Assembly (NCBI RefSeq): GCF_000214035.2
Contig: NZ_AFHG01000059.1
Span: 372,001 to 436,000 of the forward strand
DNA from: Methyloversatilis universalis FAM5
GTDB taxonomy: Bacteria > Pseudomonadota > Gammaproteobacteria > Burkholderiales > Rhodocyclaceae
Length of the DNA stretch: 64,000 nucleotides
Reading direction: 5' to 3'
Part shown: positions 1 to 9,439 of the stretch, one piece after another
How the letters are laid out: each line of letters starts with the position of its first letter
How positions within the stretch are numbered: the first letter of the stretch is position 1
Program-made: the position numbers and the translations under genes
Notes under the pieces: model-generated
Told to the model about the DNA's origin: nothing
The model's input: only the letters and a program-made list of their open reading frames with translations
Databases searched by the model: none

Positions 1-1
1 G

Positions 2-412
2 GCCGACATGCTGGAAGCCATGGAGACCATGGCGAAGAAATACGATCTGGGCCTGCTCAACGTATTCCACGCCGGCGACGGCAATCTGCACCCGCTCATC
101 CTGTTCGATTCGAACGATCCGGATTCAGTGCGCCGGGCGGAAGCCTTCGGCGTCGATATCCTGGAACTGTCGGTCGAGCTGGGCGGCACCATCACCGGCG
201 AGCACGGCGTGGGTCTGGAAAAGATCAACCAGATGTGCAGCCAGTTCGGTGCCGACGAGCTGGACATGTTCCACCGGGTGAAGGCGGCGTTCGATCCGGC
301 CGGCCTGATGAATCCGGGCAAGGCGGTGCCCACGCTGCACCGCTGCGCCGAAATGGGCCGCATGCACGTACACCACGGCGAACTGCCGCATCCCGACCTG
401 CCGCGTTTCTGA
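2..412 (+). CDS. glcD: Glycolate oxidase subunit GlcD, C-terminal part (5' end outside window)
   Basis: C-terminal ~137 residues of the FAD-binding subunit of glycolate oxidase, which oxidises glycolate to glyoxylate together with GlcE and GlcF. Seen: the FAD-linked oxidase C-terminal domain with the motifs FHAGDGNLHP and TGEHGVGLEK, and a tail reading FDPAGLMNPGK that is typical of the family end. The reading frame is already open at the window edge, so the start is not visible; the first in-frame ATG at 8 is internal. It is followed 2 bases later by glcE and then glcF, the usual glcDEF order. The final ~35 residues after NPGK are family-variable. Identification is secure from domain plus context; a D-lactate dehydrogenase paralogue is excluded by the neighbours. 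Confidence 0.93.
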   Translation, partial: ADMLEAMETMAKKYDLGLLNVFHAGDGNLHPLILFDSNDPDSVRRAEAFGVDILELSVELGGTITGEHGVGLEKINQMCSQFGADELDMFHRVKAAFDPAGLMNPGKAVPTLHRCAEMGRMHVHHGELPHPDLPRF

Positions 413-414
413 CC

Positions 415-1491
415 ATGAGCTCACATCTTCATTCGGTGCTGCGCGAGCAGGTGCTGGAGGCGGCCGCCCACGGTCGCACGCTGCGCCCGCACGGCAGCGG
501 CTCCAAGGATTTCCTCGCGCAGACGCTGAGCGGTACGCCGCTGGACATGCGCGGCGCGCAGGGCGTCATCGCCTACGAGCCGTCGGAACTGTTCATCACC
601 GCCCACGCCGGCACCCGGTTGGCCGAAGTCGAGGCGCTGCTGGCGGCCCACAACCAGATGCTGGCGTTCGAGCCGCCGCATTTCGGACCGCACGCCACGC
701 TGGGCGGCGCGCTGGCCGCCGGTCTGTCCGGCCCGCGTCGCATCAGCGCCGGCAGCCTGCGCGATTTCGTGCTCGGCGTGACGCTGATGGACGGTCAGGG
801 CAGGGTGCTGCGCTTCGGCGGCCAGGTGATGAAGAACGTGGCCGGTTTCGACGTGTCGCGCCTGATTGCCGGCAGCTTCGGCACGCTGGGCCTGATTCTC
901 GAAGTGACGCTGAAGGTGCTGCCCCGTCCGCCGGCCGAACAGACCCGCGTGCTGGCGCTGGACGAGGCGCACGCGCTGTCCGCGCTGCGCGAGTGGGGCG
1001 CGCAGCCGCTGCCGCTGTCAGCCACCCTGTGGCACGACGGCCGGCTGGCGGTGCGCCTGTCCGGCGCCGAACCGGCGCTTGCGGCCGCGGTGCGCATCGT
1101 CGGCGGCGAACCGCTGGCAGCGGATGAGGCGGCCGCGCTGTGGCAGTCGGTGCGCGAACAGCGTCATCCCTTCTTTAGCGGCGACGCGCCGCTGTGGCGC
1201 GTCGCGCTGCCGCCGATGGCGCCCGCGCTGGCGCTGGAAGGCCGGCCGCTGGTGGAATGGAACGGCATGCAGCGCTGGCTGCGCAGCGACATCGACGCCG
1301 ACGCGCTGCGTCACGCGGTACGCGCGCTCGGCGGTCACGCTACGCTGTTCCGCGGCGGCCGTGCGGTGGATCGTGCGCTCGGCGTGTTCGAGCCGCTGGC
1401 GCCCGAGGTGATGGCGGTGCATCGCCGCCTGAAGCAGGCCTTCGACCCGTCCGGCGTGTTCAGCCCCGGACGCCTGTACGCAGAATTGTGA
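415..1491 (+). CDS. glcE: Glycolate oxidase FAD-binding subunit GlcE
   Basis: 358-residue second flavin-type subunit of glycolate oxidase. Seen: an FAD-binding type 4 (PCMH) fold with the stretch GGALAAGLSGPRR, then GSLRDFVLGV and GQVMKNVAGFDVSRL, all characteristic of GlcE, and a short C-terminal motif FDPSGVFSPGR that mirrors the one in GlcD. The frame is open further upstream, but the ATG at 415 directly follows the glcD stop (410-412) and gives the usual GlcE length and N-terminus. It sits between glcD and glcF with 2 and 10 base gaps, so it is translated as part of one operon. GlcE is thought to form the membrane-associated complex with D and F that passes electrons to the quinone pool. 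Confidence 0.93.
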   Translation: MSSHLHSVLREQVLEAAAHGRTLRPHGSGSKDFLAQTLSGTPLDMRGAQGVIAYEPSELFITAHAGTRLAEVEALLAAHNQMLAFEPPHFGPHATLGGALAAGLSGPRRISAGSLRDFVLGVTLMDGQGRVLRFGGQVMKNVAGFDVSRLIAGSFGTLGLILEVTLKVLPRPPAEQTRVLALDEAHALSALREWGAQPLPLSATLWHDGRLAVRLSGAEPALAAAVRIVGGEPLAADEAAALWQSVREQRHPFFSGDAPLWRVALPPMAPALALEGRPLVEWNGMQRWLRSDIDADALRHAVRALGGHATLFRGGRAVDRALGVFEPLAPEVMAVHRRLKQAFDPSGVFSPGRLYAEL

Positions 1492-1501
1492 GAGCCGACT
1501 G

Positions 1502-2743
1502 ATGCAGACCGGACTGGCCGATTTCATCCGCAACACGCCGGAAGGCGACGCCGCCGACAAGGTGCTGCGCAAATGCGTGCACTGCGGCTTCTGCAACGCC
1601 ACCTGCCCGACCTACCAGATCCTCGGTGACGAGCTGGACGGGCCGCGTGGCCGCATCTATCTGATGAAGCAGCTGCTCGAGGGCGAGGTGCCGGCGAACA
1701 CCGTGCTGCCCCACCTCGACCGCTGCCTGACCTGCCGCAACTGCGAATCCACCTGTCCGTCCGGCGTGCGCTATCACGAGCTGGTCGACATCGGCCGCGC
1801 GGTGGCGGAGCGCCGCGGTTCGCGTCCGCTGGCCGAGCGCGCGAAGCGCTGGGTGATGCGCGAGGCGCTGGCGCGTCCAGGTGTGTTCAATACCGCGCTG
1901 GCGCTCGGCCGGCTTGCGCGTCCGCTGCTGCCGGCGGCACTGGCGGCCAAGGTCGCGCCGGCGCGACCCGCCGGCCACTGGCCGCCGGTGCGTCACGCAC
2001 GCCGCATGCTGGTGCTGGCCGGCTGCGTGCAGCCGGCGCTGATGCCGGACGTGAATGCCGCCGCGGCGCGGGTGCTCGACCTGCTGGGCATTTCGCTGGT
2101 CGAGATCGCGCGCGCCGGCTGCTGCGGCGCGCTGCGCTTCCACATGAATGACCAGGACGGCGGCCGTAACGACATGCGGGCGCTGATCGACGCCTGGTGG
2201 CCGGCGATCGAGCGCGGCGACGTCGAAGCCATCGTGATGACCGCGTCGGGCTGTGGCAGCACGGTGCGCGAGTACGGCCATCTGCTGGCCGACGATCCGG
2301 CTTACGCCGAGCGCGCCGCACGGGTGTCCGCGATGACGAAAGACCTGTCGGAAATCCTCGCCGCCGAGCGGGTGCAGATCGAAGGCCTGTTCGCGGCGCA
2401 GGGCACGACCCGGCGGCCGCTGGCCTATCACCCGCCCTGTTCGCTGCAGCACGGCCAGCAGGTGCGCGGCCATGCCGAGGCACTGCTGCGCGCGGCCGGC
2501 TACGACCTGCAGCCGGTGAGCGACAGCCACCTGTGCTGCGGTTCGGCCGGCAGCTATTCGCTGCTGCAGCCTGAACTGGCCGCGACGCTGCGCGACAGCA
2601 AGCTGCGTGCGCTGCAGGCCGGCGAGCCGGGCGGCATCGCCAGCGCCAACGTGGGCTGCATCGCCCATCTCCAGACCGGCACCGGCACACCGGTGCGGCA
2701 CTGGATCGAGTGGCTGGACGAGGCCTTGCGTAGCGGTGGCTGA
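1502..2743 (+). CDS. glcF: Glycolate oxidase iron-sulfur subunit GlcF
   Basis: 413-residue iron-sulfur subunit that takes electrons from GlcDE. Seen: two 4Fe-4S motifs near the N-terminus (CVHCGFCNATCP starting at residue 25, and CLTCRNCESTCPSG near residue 78), followed by two cysteine-rich CCG domains containing AGCCGAL and LCCGSAGSY, as in the heterodisulfide-reductase/GlpC family. Length is normal for GlcF. It is the last gene of glcDEF; an 81-base gap with no obvious intrinsic terminator separates it from the next gene. Confidence 0.93.
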   Translation: MQTGLADFIRNTPEGDAADKVLRKCVHCGFCNATCPTYQILGDELDGPRGRIYLMKQLLEGEVPANTVLPHLDRCLTCRNCESTCPSGVRYHELVDIGRAVAERRGSRPLAERAKRWVMREALARPGVFNTALALGRLARPLLPAALAAKVAPARPAGHWPPVRHARRMLVLAGCVQPALMPDVNAAAARVLDLLGISLVEIARAGCCGALRFHMNDQDGGRNDMRALIDAWWPAIERGDVEAIVMTASGCGSTVREYGHLLADDPAYAERAARVSAMTKDLSEILAAERVQIEGLFAAQGTTRRPLAYHPPCSLQHGQQVRGHAEALLRAAGYDLQPVSDSHLCCGSAGSYSLLQPELAATLRDSKLRALQAGEPGGIASANVGCIAHLQTGTGTPVRHWIEWLDEALRSGG

Positions 2744-2824
2744 AGTGTGCTGAAGGACTCAAGTTCTCGGGCGGGCAGTCGTTAACGATCGCAGCCCGCA
2801 GATCAATCGAAGAGTGAGTCCTTC

Positions 2825-3682
2825 ATGCCGCACGCCGCTGCCGCACCCGATCCCCAAGCCGTCGCAAGCGTCCTCGAATCGTCCGCCCTGCTTCTTCCGC
2901 CCAAGCCGCGTCTGCTTCAGGAAATCGAAAACCTGATGCGCAACCCGGATTTCGAGGTGTCGCATCTGGCCGGCAGCATTTCCCGTGATCCGGGCGTGCT
3001 GGCCGCGCTGTTCAAACTGTGCCGCTCGCCCGCCTACAGCCGTGGTCGCGCGCCGGCCAATGCCGAACAGGTGCTCATGCTGATCGGCCTGACCCAGACC
3101 ATCAATCTGGTGCGCGGCATATCCATCCGTCAGGCCGCCGGGGGCCCCGGCCCGCAGATGGAGCGCTTCTGGGCCCGCTGCGAGGAAATCGCCAGCCTGG
3201 CGTCGCAGGTCGCCGGCGAGCGCGTGTCGGTGTGCAACGTTTTCCCGGATCAGGCCTATCTGGCCGCGATGTTCCACGACTGCGGCGTGCCGCTGCTGAC
3301 CCAGCGCTTCAAGGAGTACTGGAAGACGCTGAACCTGGATGACGAATCGTGCTGGGTCGATACCGGCATGGAGAACGTGCGCTTCAACCTCGACCACGCC
3401 ACCGTCGGCTACTGGGTCGCCCGCAACTGGGGTCTGCCGGACCTCATCGTGCAGGCCATCCGTTACCACCACGAAATGCCGGAAGACGACACCTACGGTC
3501 TGCGCAGCACCATAGGCATCGTAGCGCTGGCCACCCACATCTACCTGCACAACAAGGGTCTGCCGGATCCGATCTGGACCATGCGCTCCGGCGAGGTGCT
3601 GGAAGAACTGGGCATTCATGCCAGCGCGCTGGACGAGTACATCGACGAAATCAACGACCGTCACGTCAGCCTTGCGGTGTAA
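2825..3682 (+). CDS. HDOD domain protein
   Basis: 285 residues. The HDOD domain spans roughly residues 20-225: PKPRLLQEI at the start, the helical core around SRDPGVLAALFKL, and HD-like pieces MFHDCG, DHATVGYWVA and IRYHHE. HDOD proteins are regulatory relatives of HD phosphohydrolases in which the metal site is incomplete; several act in signalling or cell-cycle control, but the family gives no specific role. No second output domain is present, so it is a stand-alone HDOD protein. It stands 81 bases after glcF and 101 bases before a PP2C phosphatase on the same strand, which suggests a small signalling pair, though this is inference only. Confidence 0.8.
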   Translation: MPHAAAAPDPQAVASVLESSALLLPPKPRLLQEIENLMRNPDFEVSHLAGSISRDPGVLAALFKLCRSPAYSRGRAPANAEQVLMLIGLTQTINLVRGISIRQAAGGPGPQMERFWARCEEIASLASQVAGERVSVCNVFPDQAYLAAMFHDCGVPLLTQRFKEYWKTLNLDDESCWVDTGMENVRFNLDHATVGYWVARNWGLPDLIVQAIRYHHEMPEDDTYGLRSTIGIVALATHIYLHNKGLPDPIWTMRSGEVLEELGIHASALDEYIDEINDRHVSLAV

Positions 3683-3783
3683 AGAATCGTGAAATGCGAA
3701 CGACTGTTGCAGACATGAACGGACGGTTACACAAGGTCCGCCGGTCCGGGCGCTAGAATCGGCCGAGGTATCCGGAAAGCTTC

Positions 3784-4599
3784 ATGGCACTCAAACTCGA
3801 CAGCTGCGTTGCGCAGCACATAGGCGACCGCAAGGAACAGCAGGACCGCGCGGCGGTTTTTCCGCATTCCCGTCACAAGGGCATGCTGATGGCCGTGCTC
3901 GCCGATGGCATGGGCGGGCACAGCGGCGGCGCCATGGCGGCCGAGCAGGTGGTGCTGAAGGCGCGCGAAAACTTCGAAACCTACGCACCGTCGGTGGAAA
4001 AGCCGCAGGACCTGCTGCGCAGTGTGGTGGAAGAGTCACACGTGGTAATCAAGCTCACCCGCTTTACGTCCGAGCAGGATCCGCACTCGACCGCCTGCGT
4101 GCTGCTGATGAACGGTGGGCGCGCTGACTGGGCGCACTGCGGCGATTCCCGCATCTACCATTTCCGCAACGACAGGCTGGTCAGCTGCAGCAAGGACCAC
4201 TCGCTGGTCGGCGAACTGATGCGCCAGGGCCGTCTCGACCAGGAAGGCGCCAAGACCCACCCGCAGCGCAATCTGCTTCTGCACTGTCTCGGTGCGCAGA
4301 AGGAGCCGGTGATCGACTTCGGCGGCACCGATGCGCTGACCGATGGCGACAGCTTCGTCGTGTGCTCCGACGGCCTGTGGGCCTATTTCTCGGATGAGGA
4401 ACTGGGCGGCGTGCTGTCGGTGTATTCGGCGCGTGAAGCGGCCGAGGTGCTGATCAAGCGTGCCCGCGAGCGCGGCCGGCCGACCGGTGACAACGTGTCG
4501 CTCATCATCATCAAGCTGGTGGATGTCGAAGCCCGACAGAAAGCCGAACAGGTCCGGCTTGATGCGGCGCGCCGCAAGCTCGGAAAGCTCCCTGCCTGA
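3784..4599 (+). CDS. PP2C-family serine/threonine protein phosphatase
   Basis: 271-residue cytoplasmic protein phosphatase of the PPM/Stp1 type. Seen: the metal-binding aspartate motifs in order, QDRAAVFPH near residue 20, VLADGMGGHSGG near residue 40, WAHCGDSRIYHF near residue 117, VVCSDGLWAYF near residue 195 and GDNVSLIII near residue 239. All metal ligands expected for an active enzyme look intact. No transmembrane segment or FHA domain. No partner Ser/Thr kinase is in the window. A strong intrinsic terminator follows 42 bases after the stop. Confidence 0.88.
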   Translation: MALKLDSCVAQHIGDRKEQQDRAAVFPHSRHKGMLMAVLADGMGGHSGGAMAAEQVVLKARENFETYAPSVEKPQDLLRSVVEESHVVIKLTRFTSEQDPHSTACVLLMNGGRADWAHCGDSRIYHFRNDRLVSCSKDHSLVGELMRQGRLDQEGAKTHPQRNLLLHCLGAQKEPVIDFGGTDALTDGDSFVVCSDGLWAYFSDEELGGVLSVYSAREAAEVLIKRARERGRPTGDNVSLIIIKLVDVEARQKAEQVRLDAARRKLGKLPA

Positions 4600-4641
4600 C
4601 GCCTGAGGCGGGAACCGCCGGAGACGGCCTGTGCGCTCCAG

Positions 4642-4680
4642 AAAGCCCTGTGTTGCGATGCAACACAGGGCTTTTCTTTT
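4642..4680 (+). terminator. Intrinsic terminator after the PP2C gene
   Basis: Perfect 14-bp stem AAAGCCCTGTGTTG (4642-4655) paired with 4661-4674 around a 5-base loop, then a T-rich tail (CTTTTCTTTT). An A tract before the stem is short, so it should work mainly on the plus strand. Confidence 0.9.
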
Positions 4681-5161
4681 GTCAATGACTCGCAGTGAGT
4701 TGTTGTGCTGCGGCGCAACGTGCATCTTTTTTGGCGCAAAGTGCTGCGCCGTGAAGCCTGACACGCTAGACTGCGCGATCCGGAAGACGGGGGGAGGAGC
4801 GCGGCGCAAGCGCTCCGTGCGACCAACAATGCGCCCGTCGCCGGATCGGTCATGTGCGGCCAGGGGCCGTTTCGAACAGGGGAGCGTACGATCCTTGCAA
4901 CGGCGCCTTCGTGGATCTGATGGCTTTGGTGGTACCCGAAGCCTTGCCGGTAATCCCCGGCACCTCCGGGCCATCGACAGAGCCGCTGCCGAAGGGCGTG
5001 TCCGCCGCCAGCGTGCGCTGGGGGTGCCAAAGCACGAGGCCGCGACGGACAGCGCCTGCTGTGTTCGGGGCAGGCTGACGGTTCCGCCACTGCTTCCGCC
5101 CCCTGATACGCCGTCGCGCAGCAACTGACCGAATTCCAACAAATCGACTGAGGACCTACGC
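4681..5161 (+). promoter_or_regulatory. Long leader/promoter region upstream of pntAB
   Basis: 480 bases between the PP2C terminator and pntA without a convincing gene; frames open on either strand here have no recognisable product. It contains inverted-repeat material: GGAGCGC (4796-4802) paired with GCGCTCC (4810-4816), and a GGCGCA/TGCGCC pair around 4732-4749 just after a T6 run (4727-4732 region). I recognise no riboswitch class. A promoter plus long 5' untranslated region is the simplest reading; a small RNA is possible. Confidence 0.35.
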
Positions 5162-6796
5162 ATGACTTCTGGCGCATCGAACGACAACGCCGCGGCCGGC
5201 GCGGCAGCCCCCACGCCGCAGCGCATCGGCGTCCCCCGAGAGATCTTCCCGGGTGAAAAGCGCGTGGCCACGGTGCCAGACGTGGTGACCAAACTGGCCA
5301 AGCTGGGTTTTGGCGTGATCGTGGAGACCGGCGCGGGTGATCTGGCCGACCTGTCCGATGACGCCTACCGCGAAGCGGGCGCCAGCATCGCCGCCTCTGC
5401 GACCGAGCTGTGGAGCAGCGCCGACATCGTGTTCAAGGTGCGTCCGCCGACGGCCGACGAGGTGGCGCTGATGCACGAAGGGCAGACCCTGATCGGCTTC
5501 GTCTGGCCGGCGCAGAACCCTGAGTTGATGCAGCAGCTGGCGGCGAAGAAGGTCACCGTGCTGGCCATCGACGCGCTGCCGCGTACGCTCAGCCGCGCGC
5601 AGAAGATGGACGCGCTGACCTCCATGGCCGGCGTCAGCGGCTACCGCGCGGTGGTCGAGGCGGCCAACGCCTTCGGGCGCTTCTTCAATGGCCAGATCAC
5701 CGCCGCGGGCAAGGTGCCGCCGGCCAAGGTGTTCATTGCCGGTGCCGGTGTGGCCGGCCTGGCGGCCATTGGCGCGGCGGCCAGCCTGGGCGCCATCGTG
5801 CGCGCCAACGACACCCGCGCCGAGGTGGCCGACCAGGTCGTCTCGCTGGGTGGCGAGTTCGTCAAGGTCGACTACGAGGAAGAGGGCTCGGGCGGCGGCG
5901 GCTACGCCAAAGTCATGAGCGAAGGCTTCCAGGCCGCGCAGCGCGAGATGTACGCCCAGCAGGCACGCGAGGTGGACATCATCATCACCACCGCGCTGAT
6001 ACCGGGCAAGCCTGCACCCCGTCTGATCACGGCCGAGATGGTGCGCAGCATGAAGCCCGGCAGCGTGATCGTCGACATGGCGGCCGAACAGGGCGGCAAC
6101 TGCGAACTCACCGAACCGGGCAAGGCCGTGGTCAAGCATGGCGTGACCATCGTCGGCTTCACCGACCTGGCCTCACGCATGGCACGCCAGTCGTCCACGC
6201 TTTACGGCACCAACCTGTTCCGCCTGACCGAAGAGCTGTGCAAGACCAAGGACGGTGTCATCAACGTCAACATGGACGACGATGCCATCCGTGGCCTGAC
6301 CGTGATCAAGGACGGCGAGATCACCTGGCCGGCTCCGCCCATCGCCGCCGCTCCGAAGCCCGCGCCCAAGCCGGCCGCCGCAGCGGTTGAAAAGAAGAGC
6401 GGTCATGGGCACGGCCCCGGCGGCCCGATGCCCGCCAAGACGCTGGCCATCATTTTCGCCGTGGGGGCGCTGGCGTTCTGGGCCATCGGTTCGTTCGCGC
6501 CGGCCGCGTTCCTGGGCCACTTCACGGTGTTCGTGCTGGCCTGCTTCATCGGCTACATGGTGGTCTGGAACGTCACGCCCGCGCTGCACACGCCGCTGAT
6601 GAGCGTGACCAACGCGATCTCCAGCATCATCGTCATAGGCGCGCTGATCCAGATCGCGCCGCCTGATGCCGGTGCGAACGGTCGACCGGACCAGCTCATC
6701 CTCTGGCTTGCCTTCGCCGGCATCGTGCTGACCGCGATCAACATGTTCGGCGGCTTTGCCGTGACGCGCCGCATGCTGGCGATGTTCCAAAAGTAA
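5162..6796 (+). CDS. pntA: NAD(P) transhydrogenase subunit alpha
   Basis: 544 residues; inner-membrane proton-translocating transhydrogenase, alpha subunit, moving hydride between NADH and NADP+ at the cost of the proton gradient. Seen: an N-terminal alanine-dehydrogenase-like domain I ([19 protein letters not shown] near residue 20), the NAD-binding loop [14 protein letters not shown] near residue 192, a linker rich in Pro/Ala/Lys around residues 395-420 and then four hydrophobic segments from about residue 425 to the end. Both domain I and the alpha membrane domain are in one chain, as in the E. coli PntA (about 510 residues), slightly longer here because of the linker. ATG at 5162 follows GAGGACC. 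pntB follows 66 bases downstream. Confidence 0.95.
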   Translation: MTSGASNDNAAAGAAAPTPQRIGVPREIFPGEKRVATVPDVVTKLAKLGFGVIVETGAGDLADLSDDAYREAGASIAASATELWSSADIVFKVRPPTADEVALMHEGQTLIGFVWPAQNPELMQQLAAKKVTVLAIDALPRTLSRAQKMDALTSMAGVSGYRAVVEAANAFGRFFNGQITAAGKVPPAKVFIAGAGVAGLAAIGAAASLGAIVRANDTRAEVADQVVSLGGEFVKVDYEEEGSGGGGYAKVMSEGFQAAQREMYAQQAREVDIIITTALIPGKPAPRLITAEMVRSMKPGSVIVDMAAEQGGNCELTEPGKAVVKHGVTIVGFTDLASRMARQSSTLYGTNLFRLTEELCKTKDGVINVNMDDDAIRGLTVIKDGEITWPAPPIAAAPKPAPKPAAAAVEKKSGHGHGPGGPMPAKTLAIIFAVGALAFWAIGSFAPAAFLGHFTVFVLACFIGYMVVWNVTPALHTPLMSVTNAISSIIVIGALIQIAPPDAGANGRPDQLILWLAFAGIVLTAINMFGGFAVTRRMLAMFQK

Positions 6797-6862
6797 GGAC
6801 CCTGGGGACGGACCTTCGGCTCCGTCCCCGGCCGATCAAGACAAGAAAGAGACGAGACACTC

Positions 6863-8281
6863 ATGTCCCAAAGCCTTGCCACGGTGGCCTACCTCGGAGC
6901 CGCCATCCTGTTCATCCTCAGTCTGGGCGGCCTGTCCAACCCGGAATCGTCGCGCCGCGGCAATCTGTACGGCATGGTCGGCATGGCGCTGGCCGTGCTC
7001 GCCACGGTCTTCGGGCCGCGCGTTTCACCCGCTGGCATTCCCTGGATCGTCGGCGCCCTGGTGGTGGGCGGCAGCATCGGCCTGTATGCCGCGAAAGCGG
7101 TCAAGATGACCCAGATGCCCGAGCTGGTCGCGCTGATGCACAGCCTGGTCGGTCTGGCCGCTTGCCTGGTCGGCTTCGCCAGCTATGTCGACACGTCGCT
7201 TCAACTCGAAGGTGCCGAGAAAGCCATCCACGAAGTCGAGATCTACGTGGGCATCCTAATCGGTGCGGTCACCTTCTCCGGTTCGCTGATTGCCTTCGGA
7301 AAGCTCAACGGAAAGATCGGCGGCAAGCCGCTGCTGCTGCCGGCGCGCCACTGGCTCAACCTGATCGCGCTGCTGGTGGTGATCTGGTACGGCCGCGAGT
7401 TCATCCGTGCCGAGAGCGTCGCCGACGGCATGACCCCGCTGATCATCATGACGGTGCTGGCGCTGCTGTTCGGCATCCACATGGTGATGGCCATCGGGGG
7501 CGCCGACATGCCGGTGGTCGTGTCCATGCTCAACAGCTACTCCGGCTGGGCGGCCGCCGCCACCGGCTTCATGCTCAGCAACGACCTGCTGATCGTCACC
7601 GGTGCGCTGGTCGGCTCATCGGGCGCCATCCTGTCCTACATCATGTGCAACGCGATGAACCGCAACTTCATCAGCGTGATCGCCGGTGGCTTCGGCAGTG
7701 GCGCAGGCACGCCGGCCGCCAAGGCAGACGGCGCGGCCGCCGAGCCCCAGGGCGAGGTGACGCCGGTCAGCGCCACCGAGACCGCCGAGATGCTGCGCGA
7801 GGCCAAGAACGTGATCATCGTTCCCGGCTACGGCATGGCTGTCGCCCAGGCCCAGCACACGGTGTTCGAGATCACCCGCACCCTGCGCGATAAGGGCGTG
7901 AACGTGCGCTTCGGCATCCACCCCGTGGCCGGCCGCATGCCAGGCCACATGAACGTGCTGCTGGCCGAAGCCAAGGTGCCCTACGACATCGTCTTCGAAA
8001 TGGACGAACTCAACGAGGACTTCCCGGACACCGACGTGGCCATGGTCATTGGCGCCAACGACATCGTCAATCCGGCCGCGCAGGACGACCCGACCAGCCC
8101 GATCGCCGGCATGCCGGTGCTCGAAGTCTGGAAGGCCCGCACCAGCATCGTCATGAAGCGCTCCATGGCCAGCGGCTACGCGGGCGTGGACAACCCGCTG
8201 TTCTACAAGGACAACAACCGCATGCTGTTCGGCGACGCGAAGAAGATGCTCGACGAGATCCTGGTGGCGCTCAAGAGTTGA
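6863..8281 (+). CDS. pntB: NAD(P) transhydrogenase subunit beta
   Basis: 472 residues; partner of PntA. Seen: about eight to nine membrane helices over residues 1-275 (including [17 protein letters not shown], a strongly conserved segment), a Gly/Ala linker and then the soluble NADP(H)-binding domain III with [12 protein letters not shown] near residue 318, [20 protein letters not shown] and [12 protein letters not shown]. Length matches E. coli PntB (462). Start ATG is preceded by AAAGAGACGAG. It ends at a double-hairpin terminator, so pntAB form a two-gene unit. The enzyme normally supplies NADPH. Confidence 0.95.
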   Translation: MSQSLATVAYLGAAILFILSLGGLSNPESSRRGNLYGMVGMALAVLATVFGPRVSPAGIPWIVGALVVGGSIGLYAAKAVKMTQMPELVALMHSLVGLAACLVGFASYVDTSLQLEGAEKAIHEVEIYVGILIGAVTFSGSLIAFGKLNGKIGGKPLLLPARHWLNLIALLVVIWYGREFIRAESVADGMTPLIIMTVLALLFGIHMVMAIGGADMPVVVSMLNSYSGWAAAATGFMLSNDLLIVTGALVGSSGAILSYIMCNAMNRNFISVIAGGFGSGAGTPAAKADGAAAEPQGEVTPVSATETAEMLREAKNVIIVPGYGMAVAQAQHTVFEITRTLRDKGVNVRFGIHPVAGRMPGHMNVLLAEAKVPYDIVFEMDELNEDFPDTDVAMVIGANDIVNPAAQDDPTSPIAGMPVLEVWKARTSIVMKRSMASGYAGVDNPLFYKDNNRMLFGDAKKMLDEILVALKS

Positions 8282-8292
8282 TCGGACACTGT

Positions 8293-8353
8293 GTCGGGCC
8301 GGAAGGCCAGGCCCGACGTCCCAAGGCGGGCCCTGTTGCCCGCCTGTTTTTTT
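8293..8353 (+). terminator. Double hairpin terminator after pntB
   Basis: First hairpin GTCGGGCC (8293-8300) with GGCCCGAC (8310-8317); second hairpin AGGCGGG (8324-8330) with CCCGCCT (8339-8345) followed by a run of seven T (8347-8353). The second is a standard intrinsic terminator; the first may strengthen it. Confidence 0.85.
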
Positions 8354-8509
8354 GGCGCCGCGTGACGTCCCGCTGCGGCCTGAGACTCTGCGTCAGTTTC
8401 GGGTCAGGGTAAGACACGATCGCCGGCCCCATGGTGCTGGGATGGTCGCCTTCGCCAAGCTGCAGGGCCTGATCAAGTCGCTGAGCGGACCGCTCTTTAT
8501 CGGCCGGAG

Positions 8510-8543
8510 AACCGCGTGTCCGCGTCAGCGGCACGCGGTTTTT
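8510..8543 (+). terminator. Orphan intrinsic terminator with no coding gene before it
   Basis: Stem AACCGCGTG (8510-8518) with CACGCGGTT (8532-8540), running into five T. It lies about 160 bases after the pntB terminator and before the next gene at 8652. No convincing coding frame ends here; it may close a small RNA transcribed from about 8360-8500, or act as a second stop for pntAB read-through. The remaining 8354-8651 sequence shows nothing else I can name. Confidence 0.55.
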
Positions 8544-8651
8544 CCTTGTCCGCCCGGCAGCCGGTCGCGCAAGGTCAAGCGCCAGGCATGCGCCTTCAAC
8601 TACACTTCATGCAGCGCGCAAGGTCGCCGCTGTTTCATCCGAGGAGCTGAC

Positions 8652-8999
8652 ATGCAGGACCCGATACTCGAACTCATCGTGAAGTTCGCCGAATCCGATG
8701 CACAGCTGGAAACCGCGGTCACGCTGGTGGTCGATGGCTTCCTGATTTCCGGTTTCGTGATCAGTCGTGCGCAGTACATGCAGCACCACATCCTGACGTC
8801 TTCGATCGAACAGGGCATCAAGGACGCGCTGGCGGCGGGCAAGCCTTCCGACGACGGCGCGCGCGCCTTCATCCATCTGCGCGACGCCATGTATTTCACC
8901 CCCGGTCAGGATCCGGTGCCCGCCAATGAATCGGTGGTGTGCCGCATCGGCCTCGATCGCGTGTCCGCCTTCCATCTGGGATTTCTCGAAAGCATCTGA
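8652..8999 (+). CDS. GvpU-like small protein
   Basis: 115 residues. The N-terminal half resembles the gas-vesicle accessory protein GvpU family as I remember it: a short acidic helix, then a beta pattern AVTLVVDGFLISGFVISRAQY (residues ~23-43), a hydrophobic strand-turn-strand. No gas-vesicle structural gene (gvpA, gvpC, gvpF/L) is in the window, so a function in gas vesicles is not supported here. Start chosen at the ATG at 8652, which has GAGGAG nine bases upstream; the open frame extends further upstream without a better site. No signal peptide or membrane segment. It is followed by a metal-binding HMA protein on the same strand. Confidence 0.45.
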   Translation: MQDPILELIVKFAESDAQLETAVTLVVDGFLISGFVISRAQYMQHHILTSSIEQGIKDALAAGKPSDDGARAFIHLRDAMYFTPGQDPVPANESVVCRIGLDRVSAFHLGFLESI

Positions 9000-9036
9000 T
9001 GGCGGCCACGCGCGGATGGCGCGGACAGGGGGCGGC

Positions 9037-9288
9037 ATGAACGGCCCCTTGCCTGCCGATGTGTCCGGCGGCACGGCGGAGACGGTCGTGCATAGCCGCA
9101 TACGCATCGTCGGCCTGAACTGCCCGAAGTGCGTGGTCGGTCTGCAGGCCACGCTGGAGGCGCTGCCCGGCGTGCGCCAGGTGGCGATTCATGTCGAGCA
9201 CGGCGACGTGGATGTCGAGCACCTGCAGGCCTGCGACCGCGAGCGCCTGTTCGACGCGATCGAACAGGCCGGTTACGACGCGGTCTGA
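9037..9288 (+). CDS. Heavy-metal-associated (HMA) domain protein
   Basis: 83 residues; a single HMA fold with the metal-binding motif GLNCPKC (the family consensus is GMxCxxC) near residue 27, followed by the usual helix and VRQVAIHVEHGDVDVE strand and a final AIEQAGYDAV. Proteins like this bind Cu(I) or related soft metals and deliver them to P-type ATPases, or act as mercury-type binding proteins; no ATPase or MerR/CueR regulator is adjacent. A slightly earlier ATG at 9016 (MARTGGG) is an alternative start. The metal specificity cannot be told from this sequence. Confidence 0.75.
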   Translation: MNGPLPADVSGGTAETVVHSRIRIVGLNCPKCVVGLQATLEALPGVRQVAIHVEHGDVDVEHLQACDRERLFDAIEQAGYDAV

Positions 9289-9439
9289 GCCCGCCACCCG
9301 GGTCCGGGGCATGCCCGGGCAGGAGGTGGATTCCTACACGTCGTGCCGCGAACGCCGACAGGACATCGCTGCCTGTGCCCATAGAGTGGACCCAGGTGCC
9401 GGTGCGCTGCTGCCCGGCCTTCGCGATGGAGGACGCCCC

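Noticed and set aside
4036-5301. Long minus-strand frames across the PP2C gene and the pntAB leader
   Set aside because: They run through the PP2C coding sequence and its terminator; no ribosome site or known domain.
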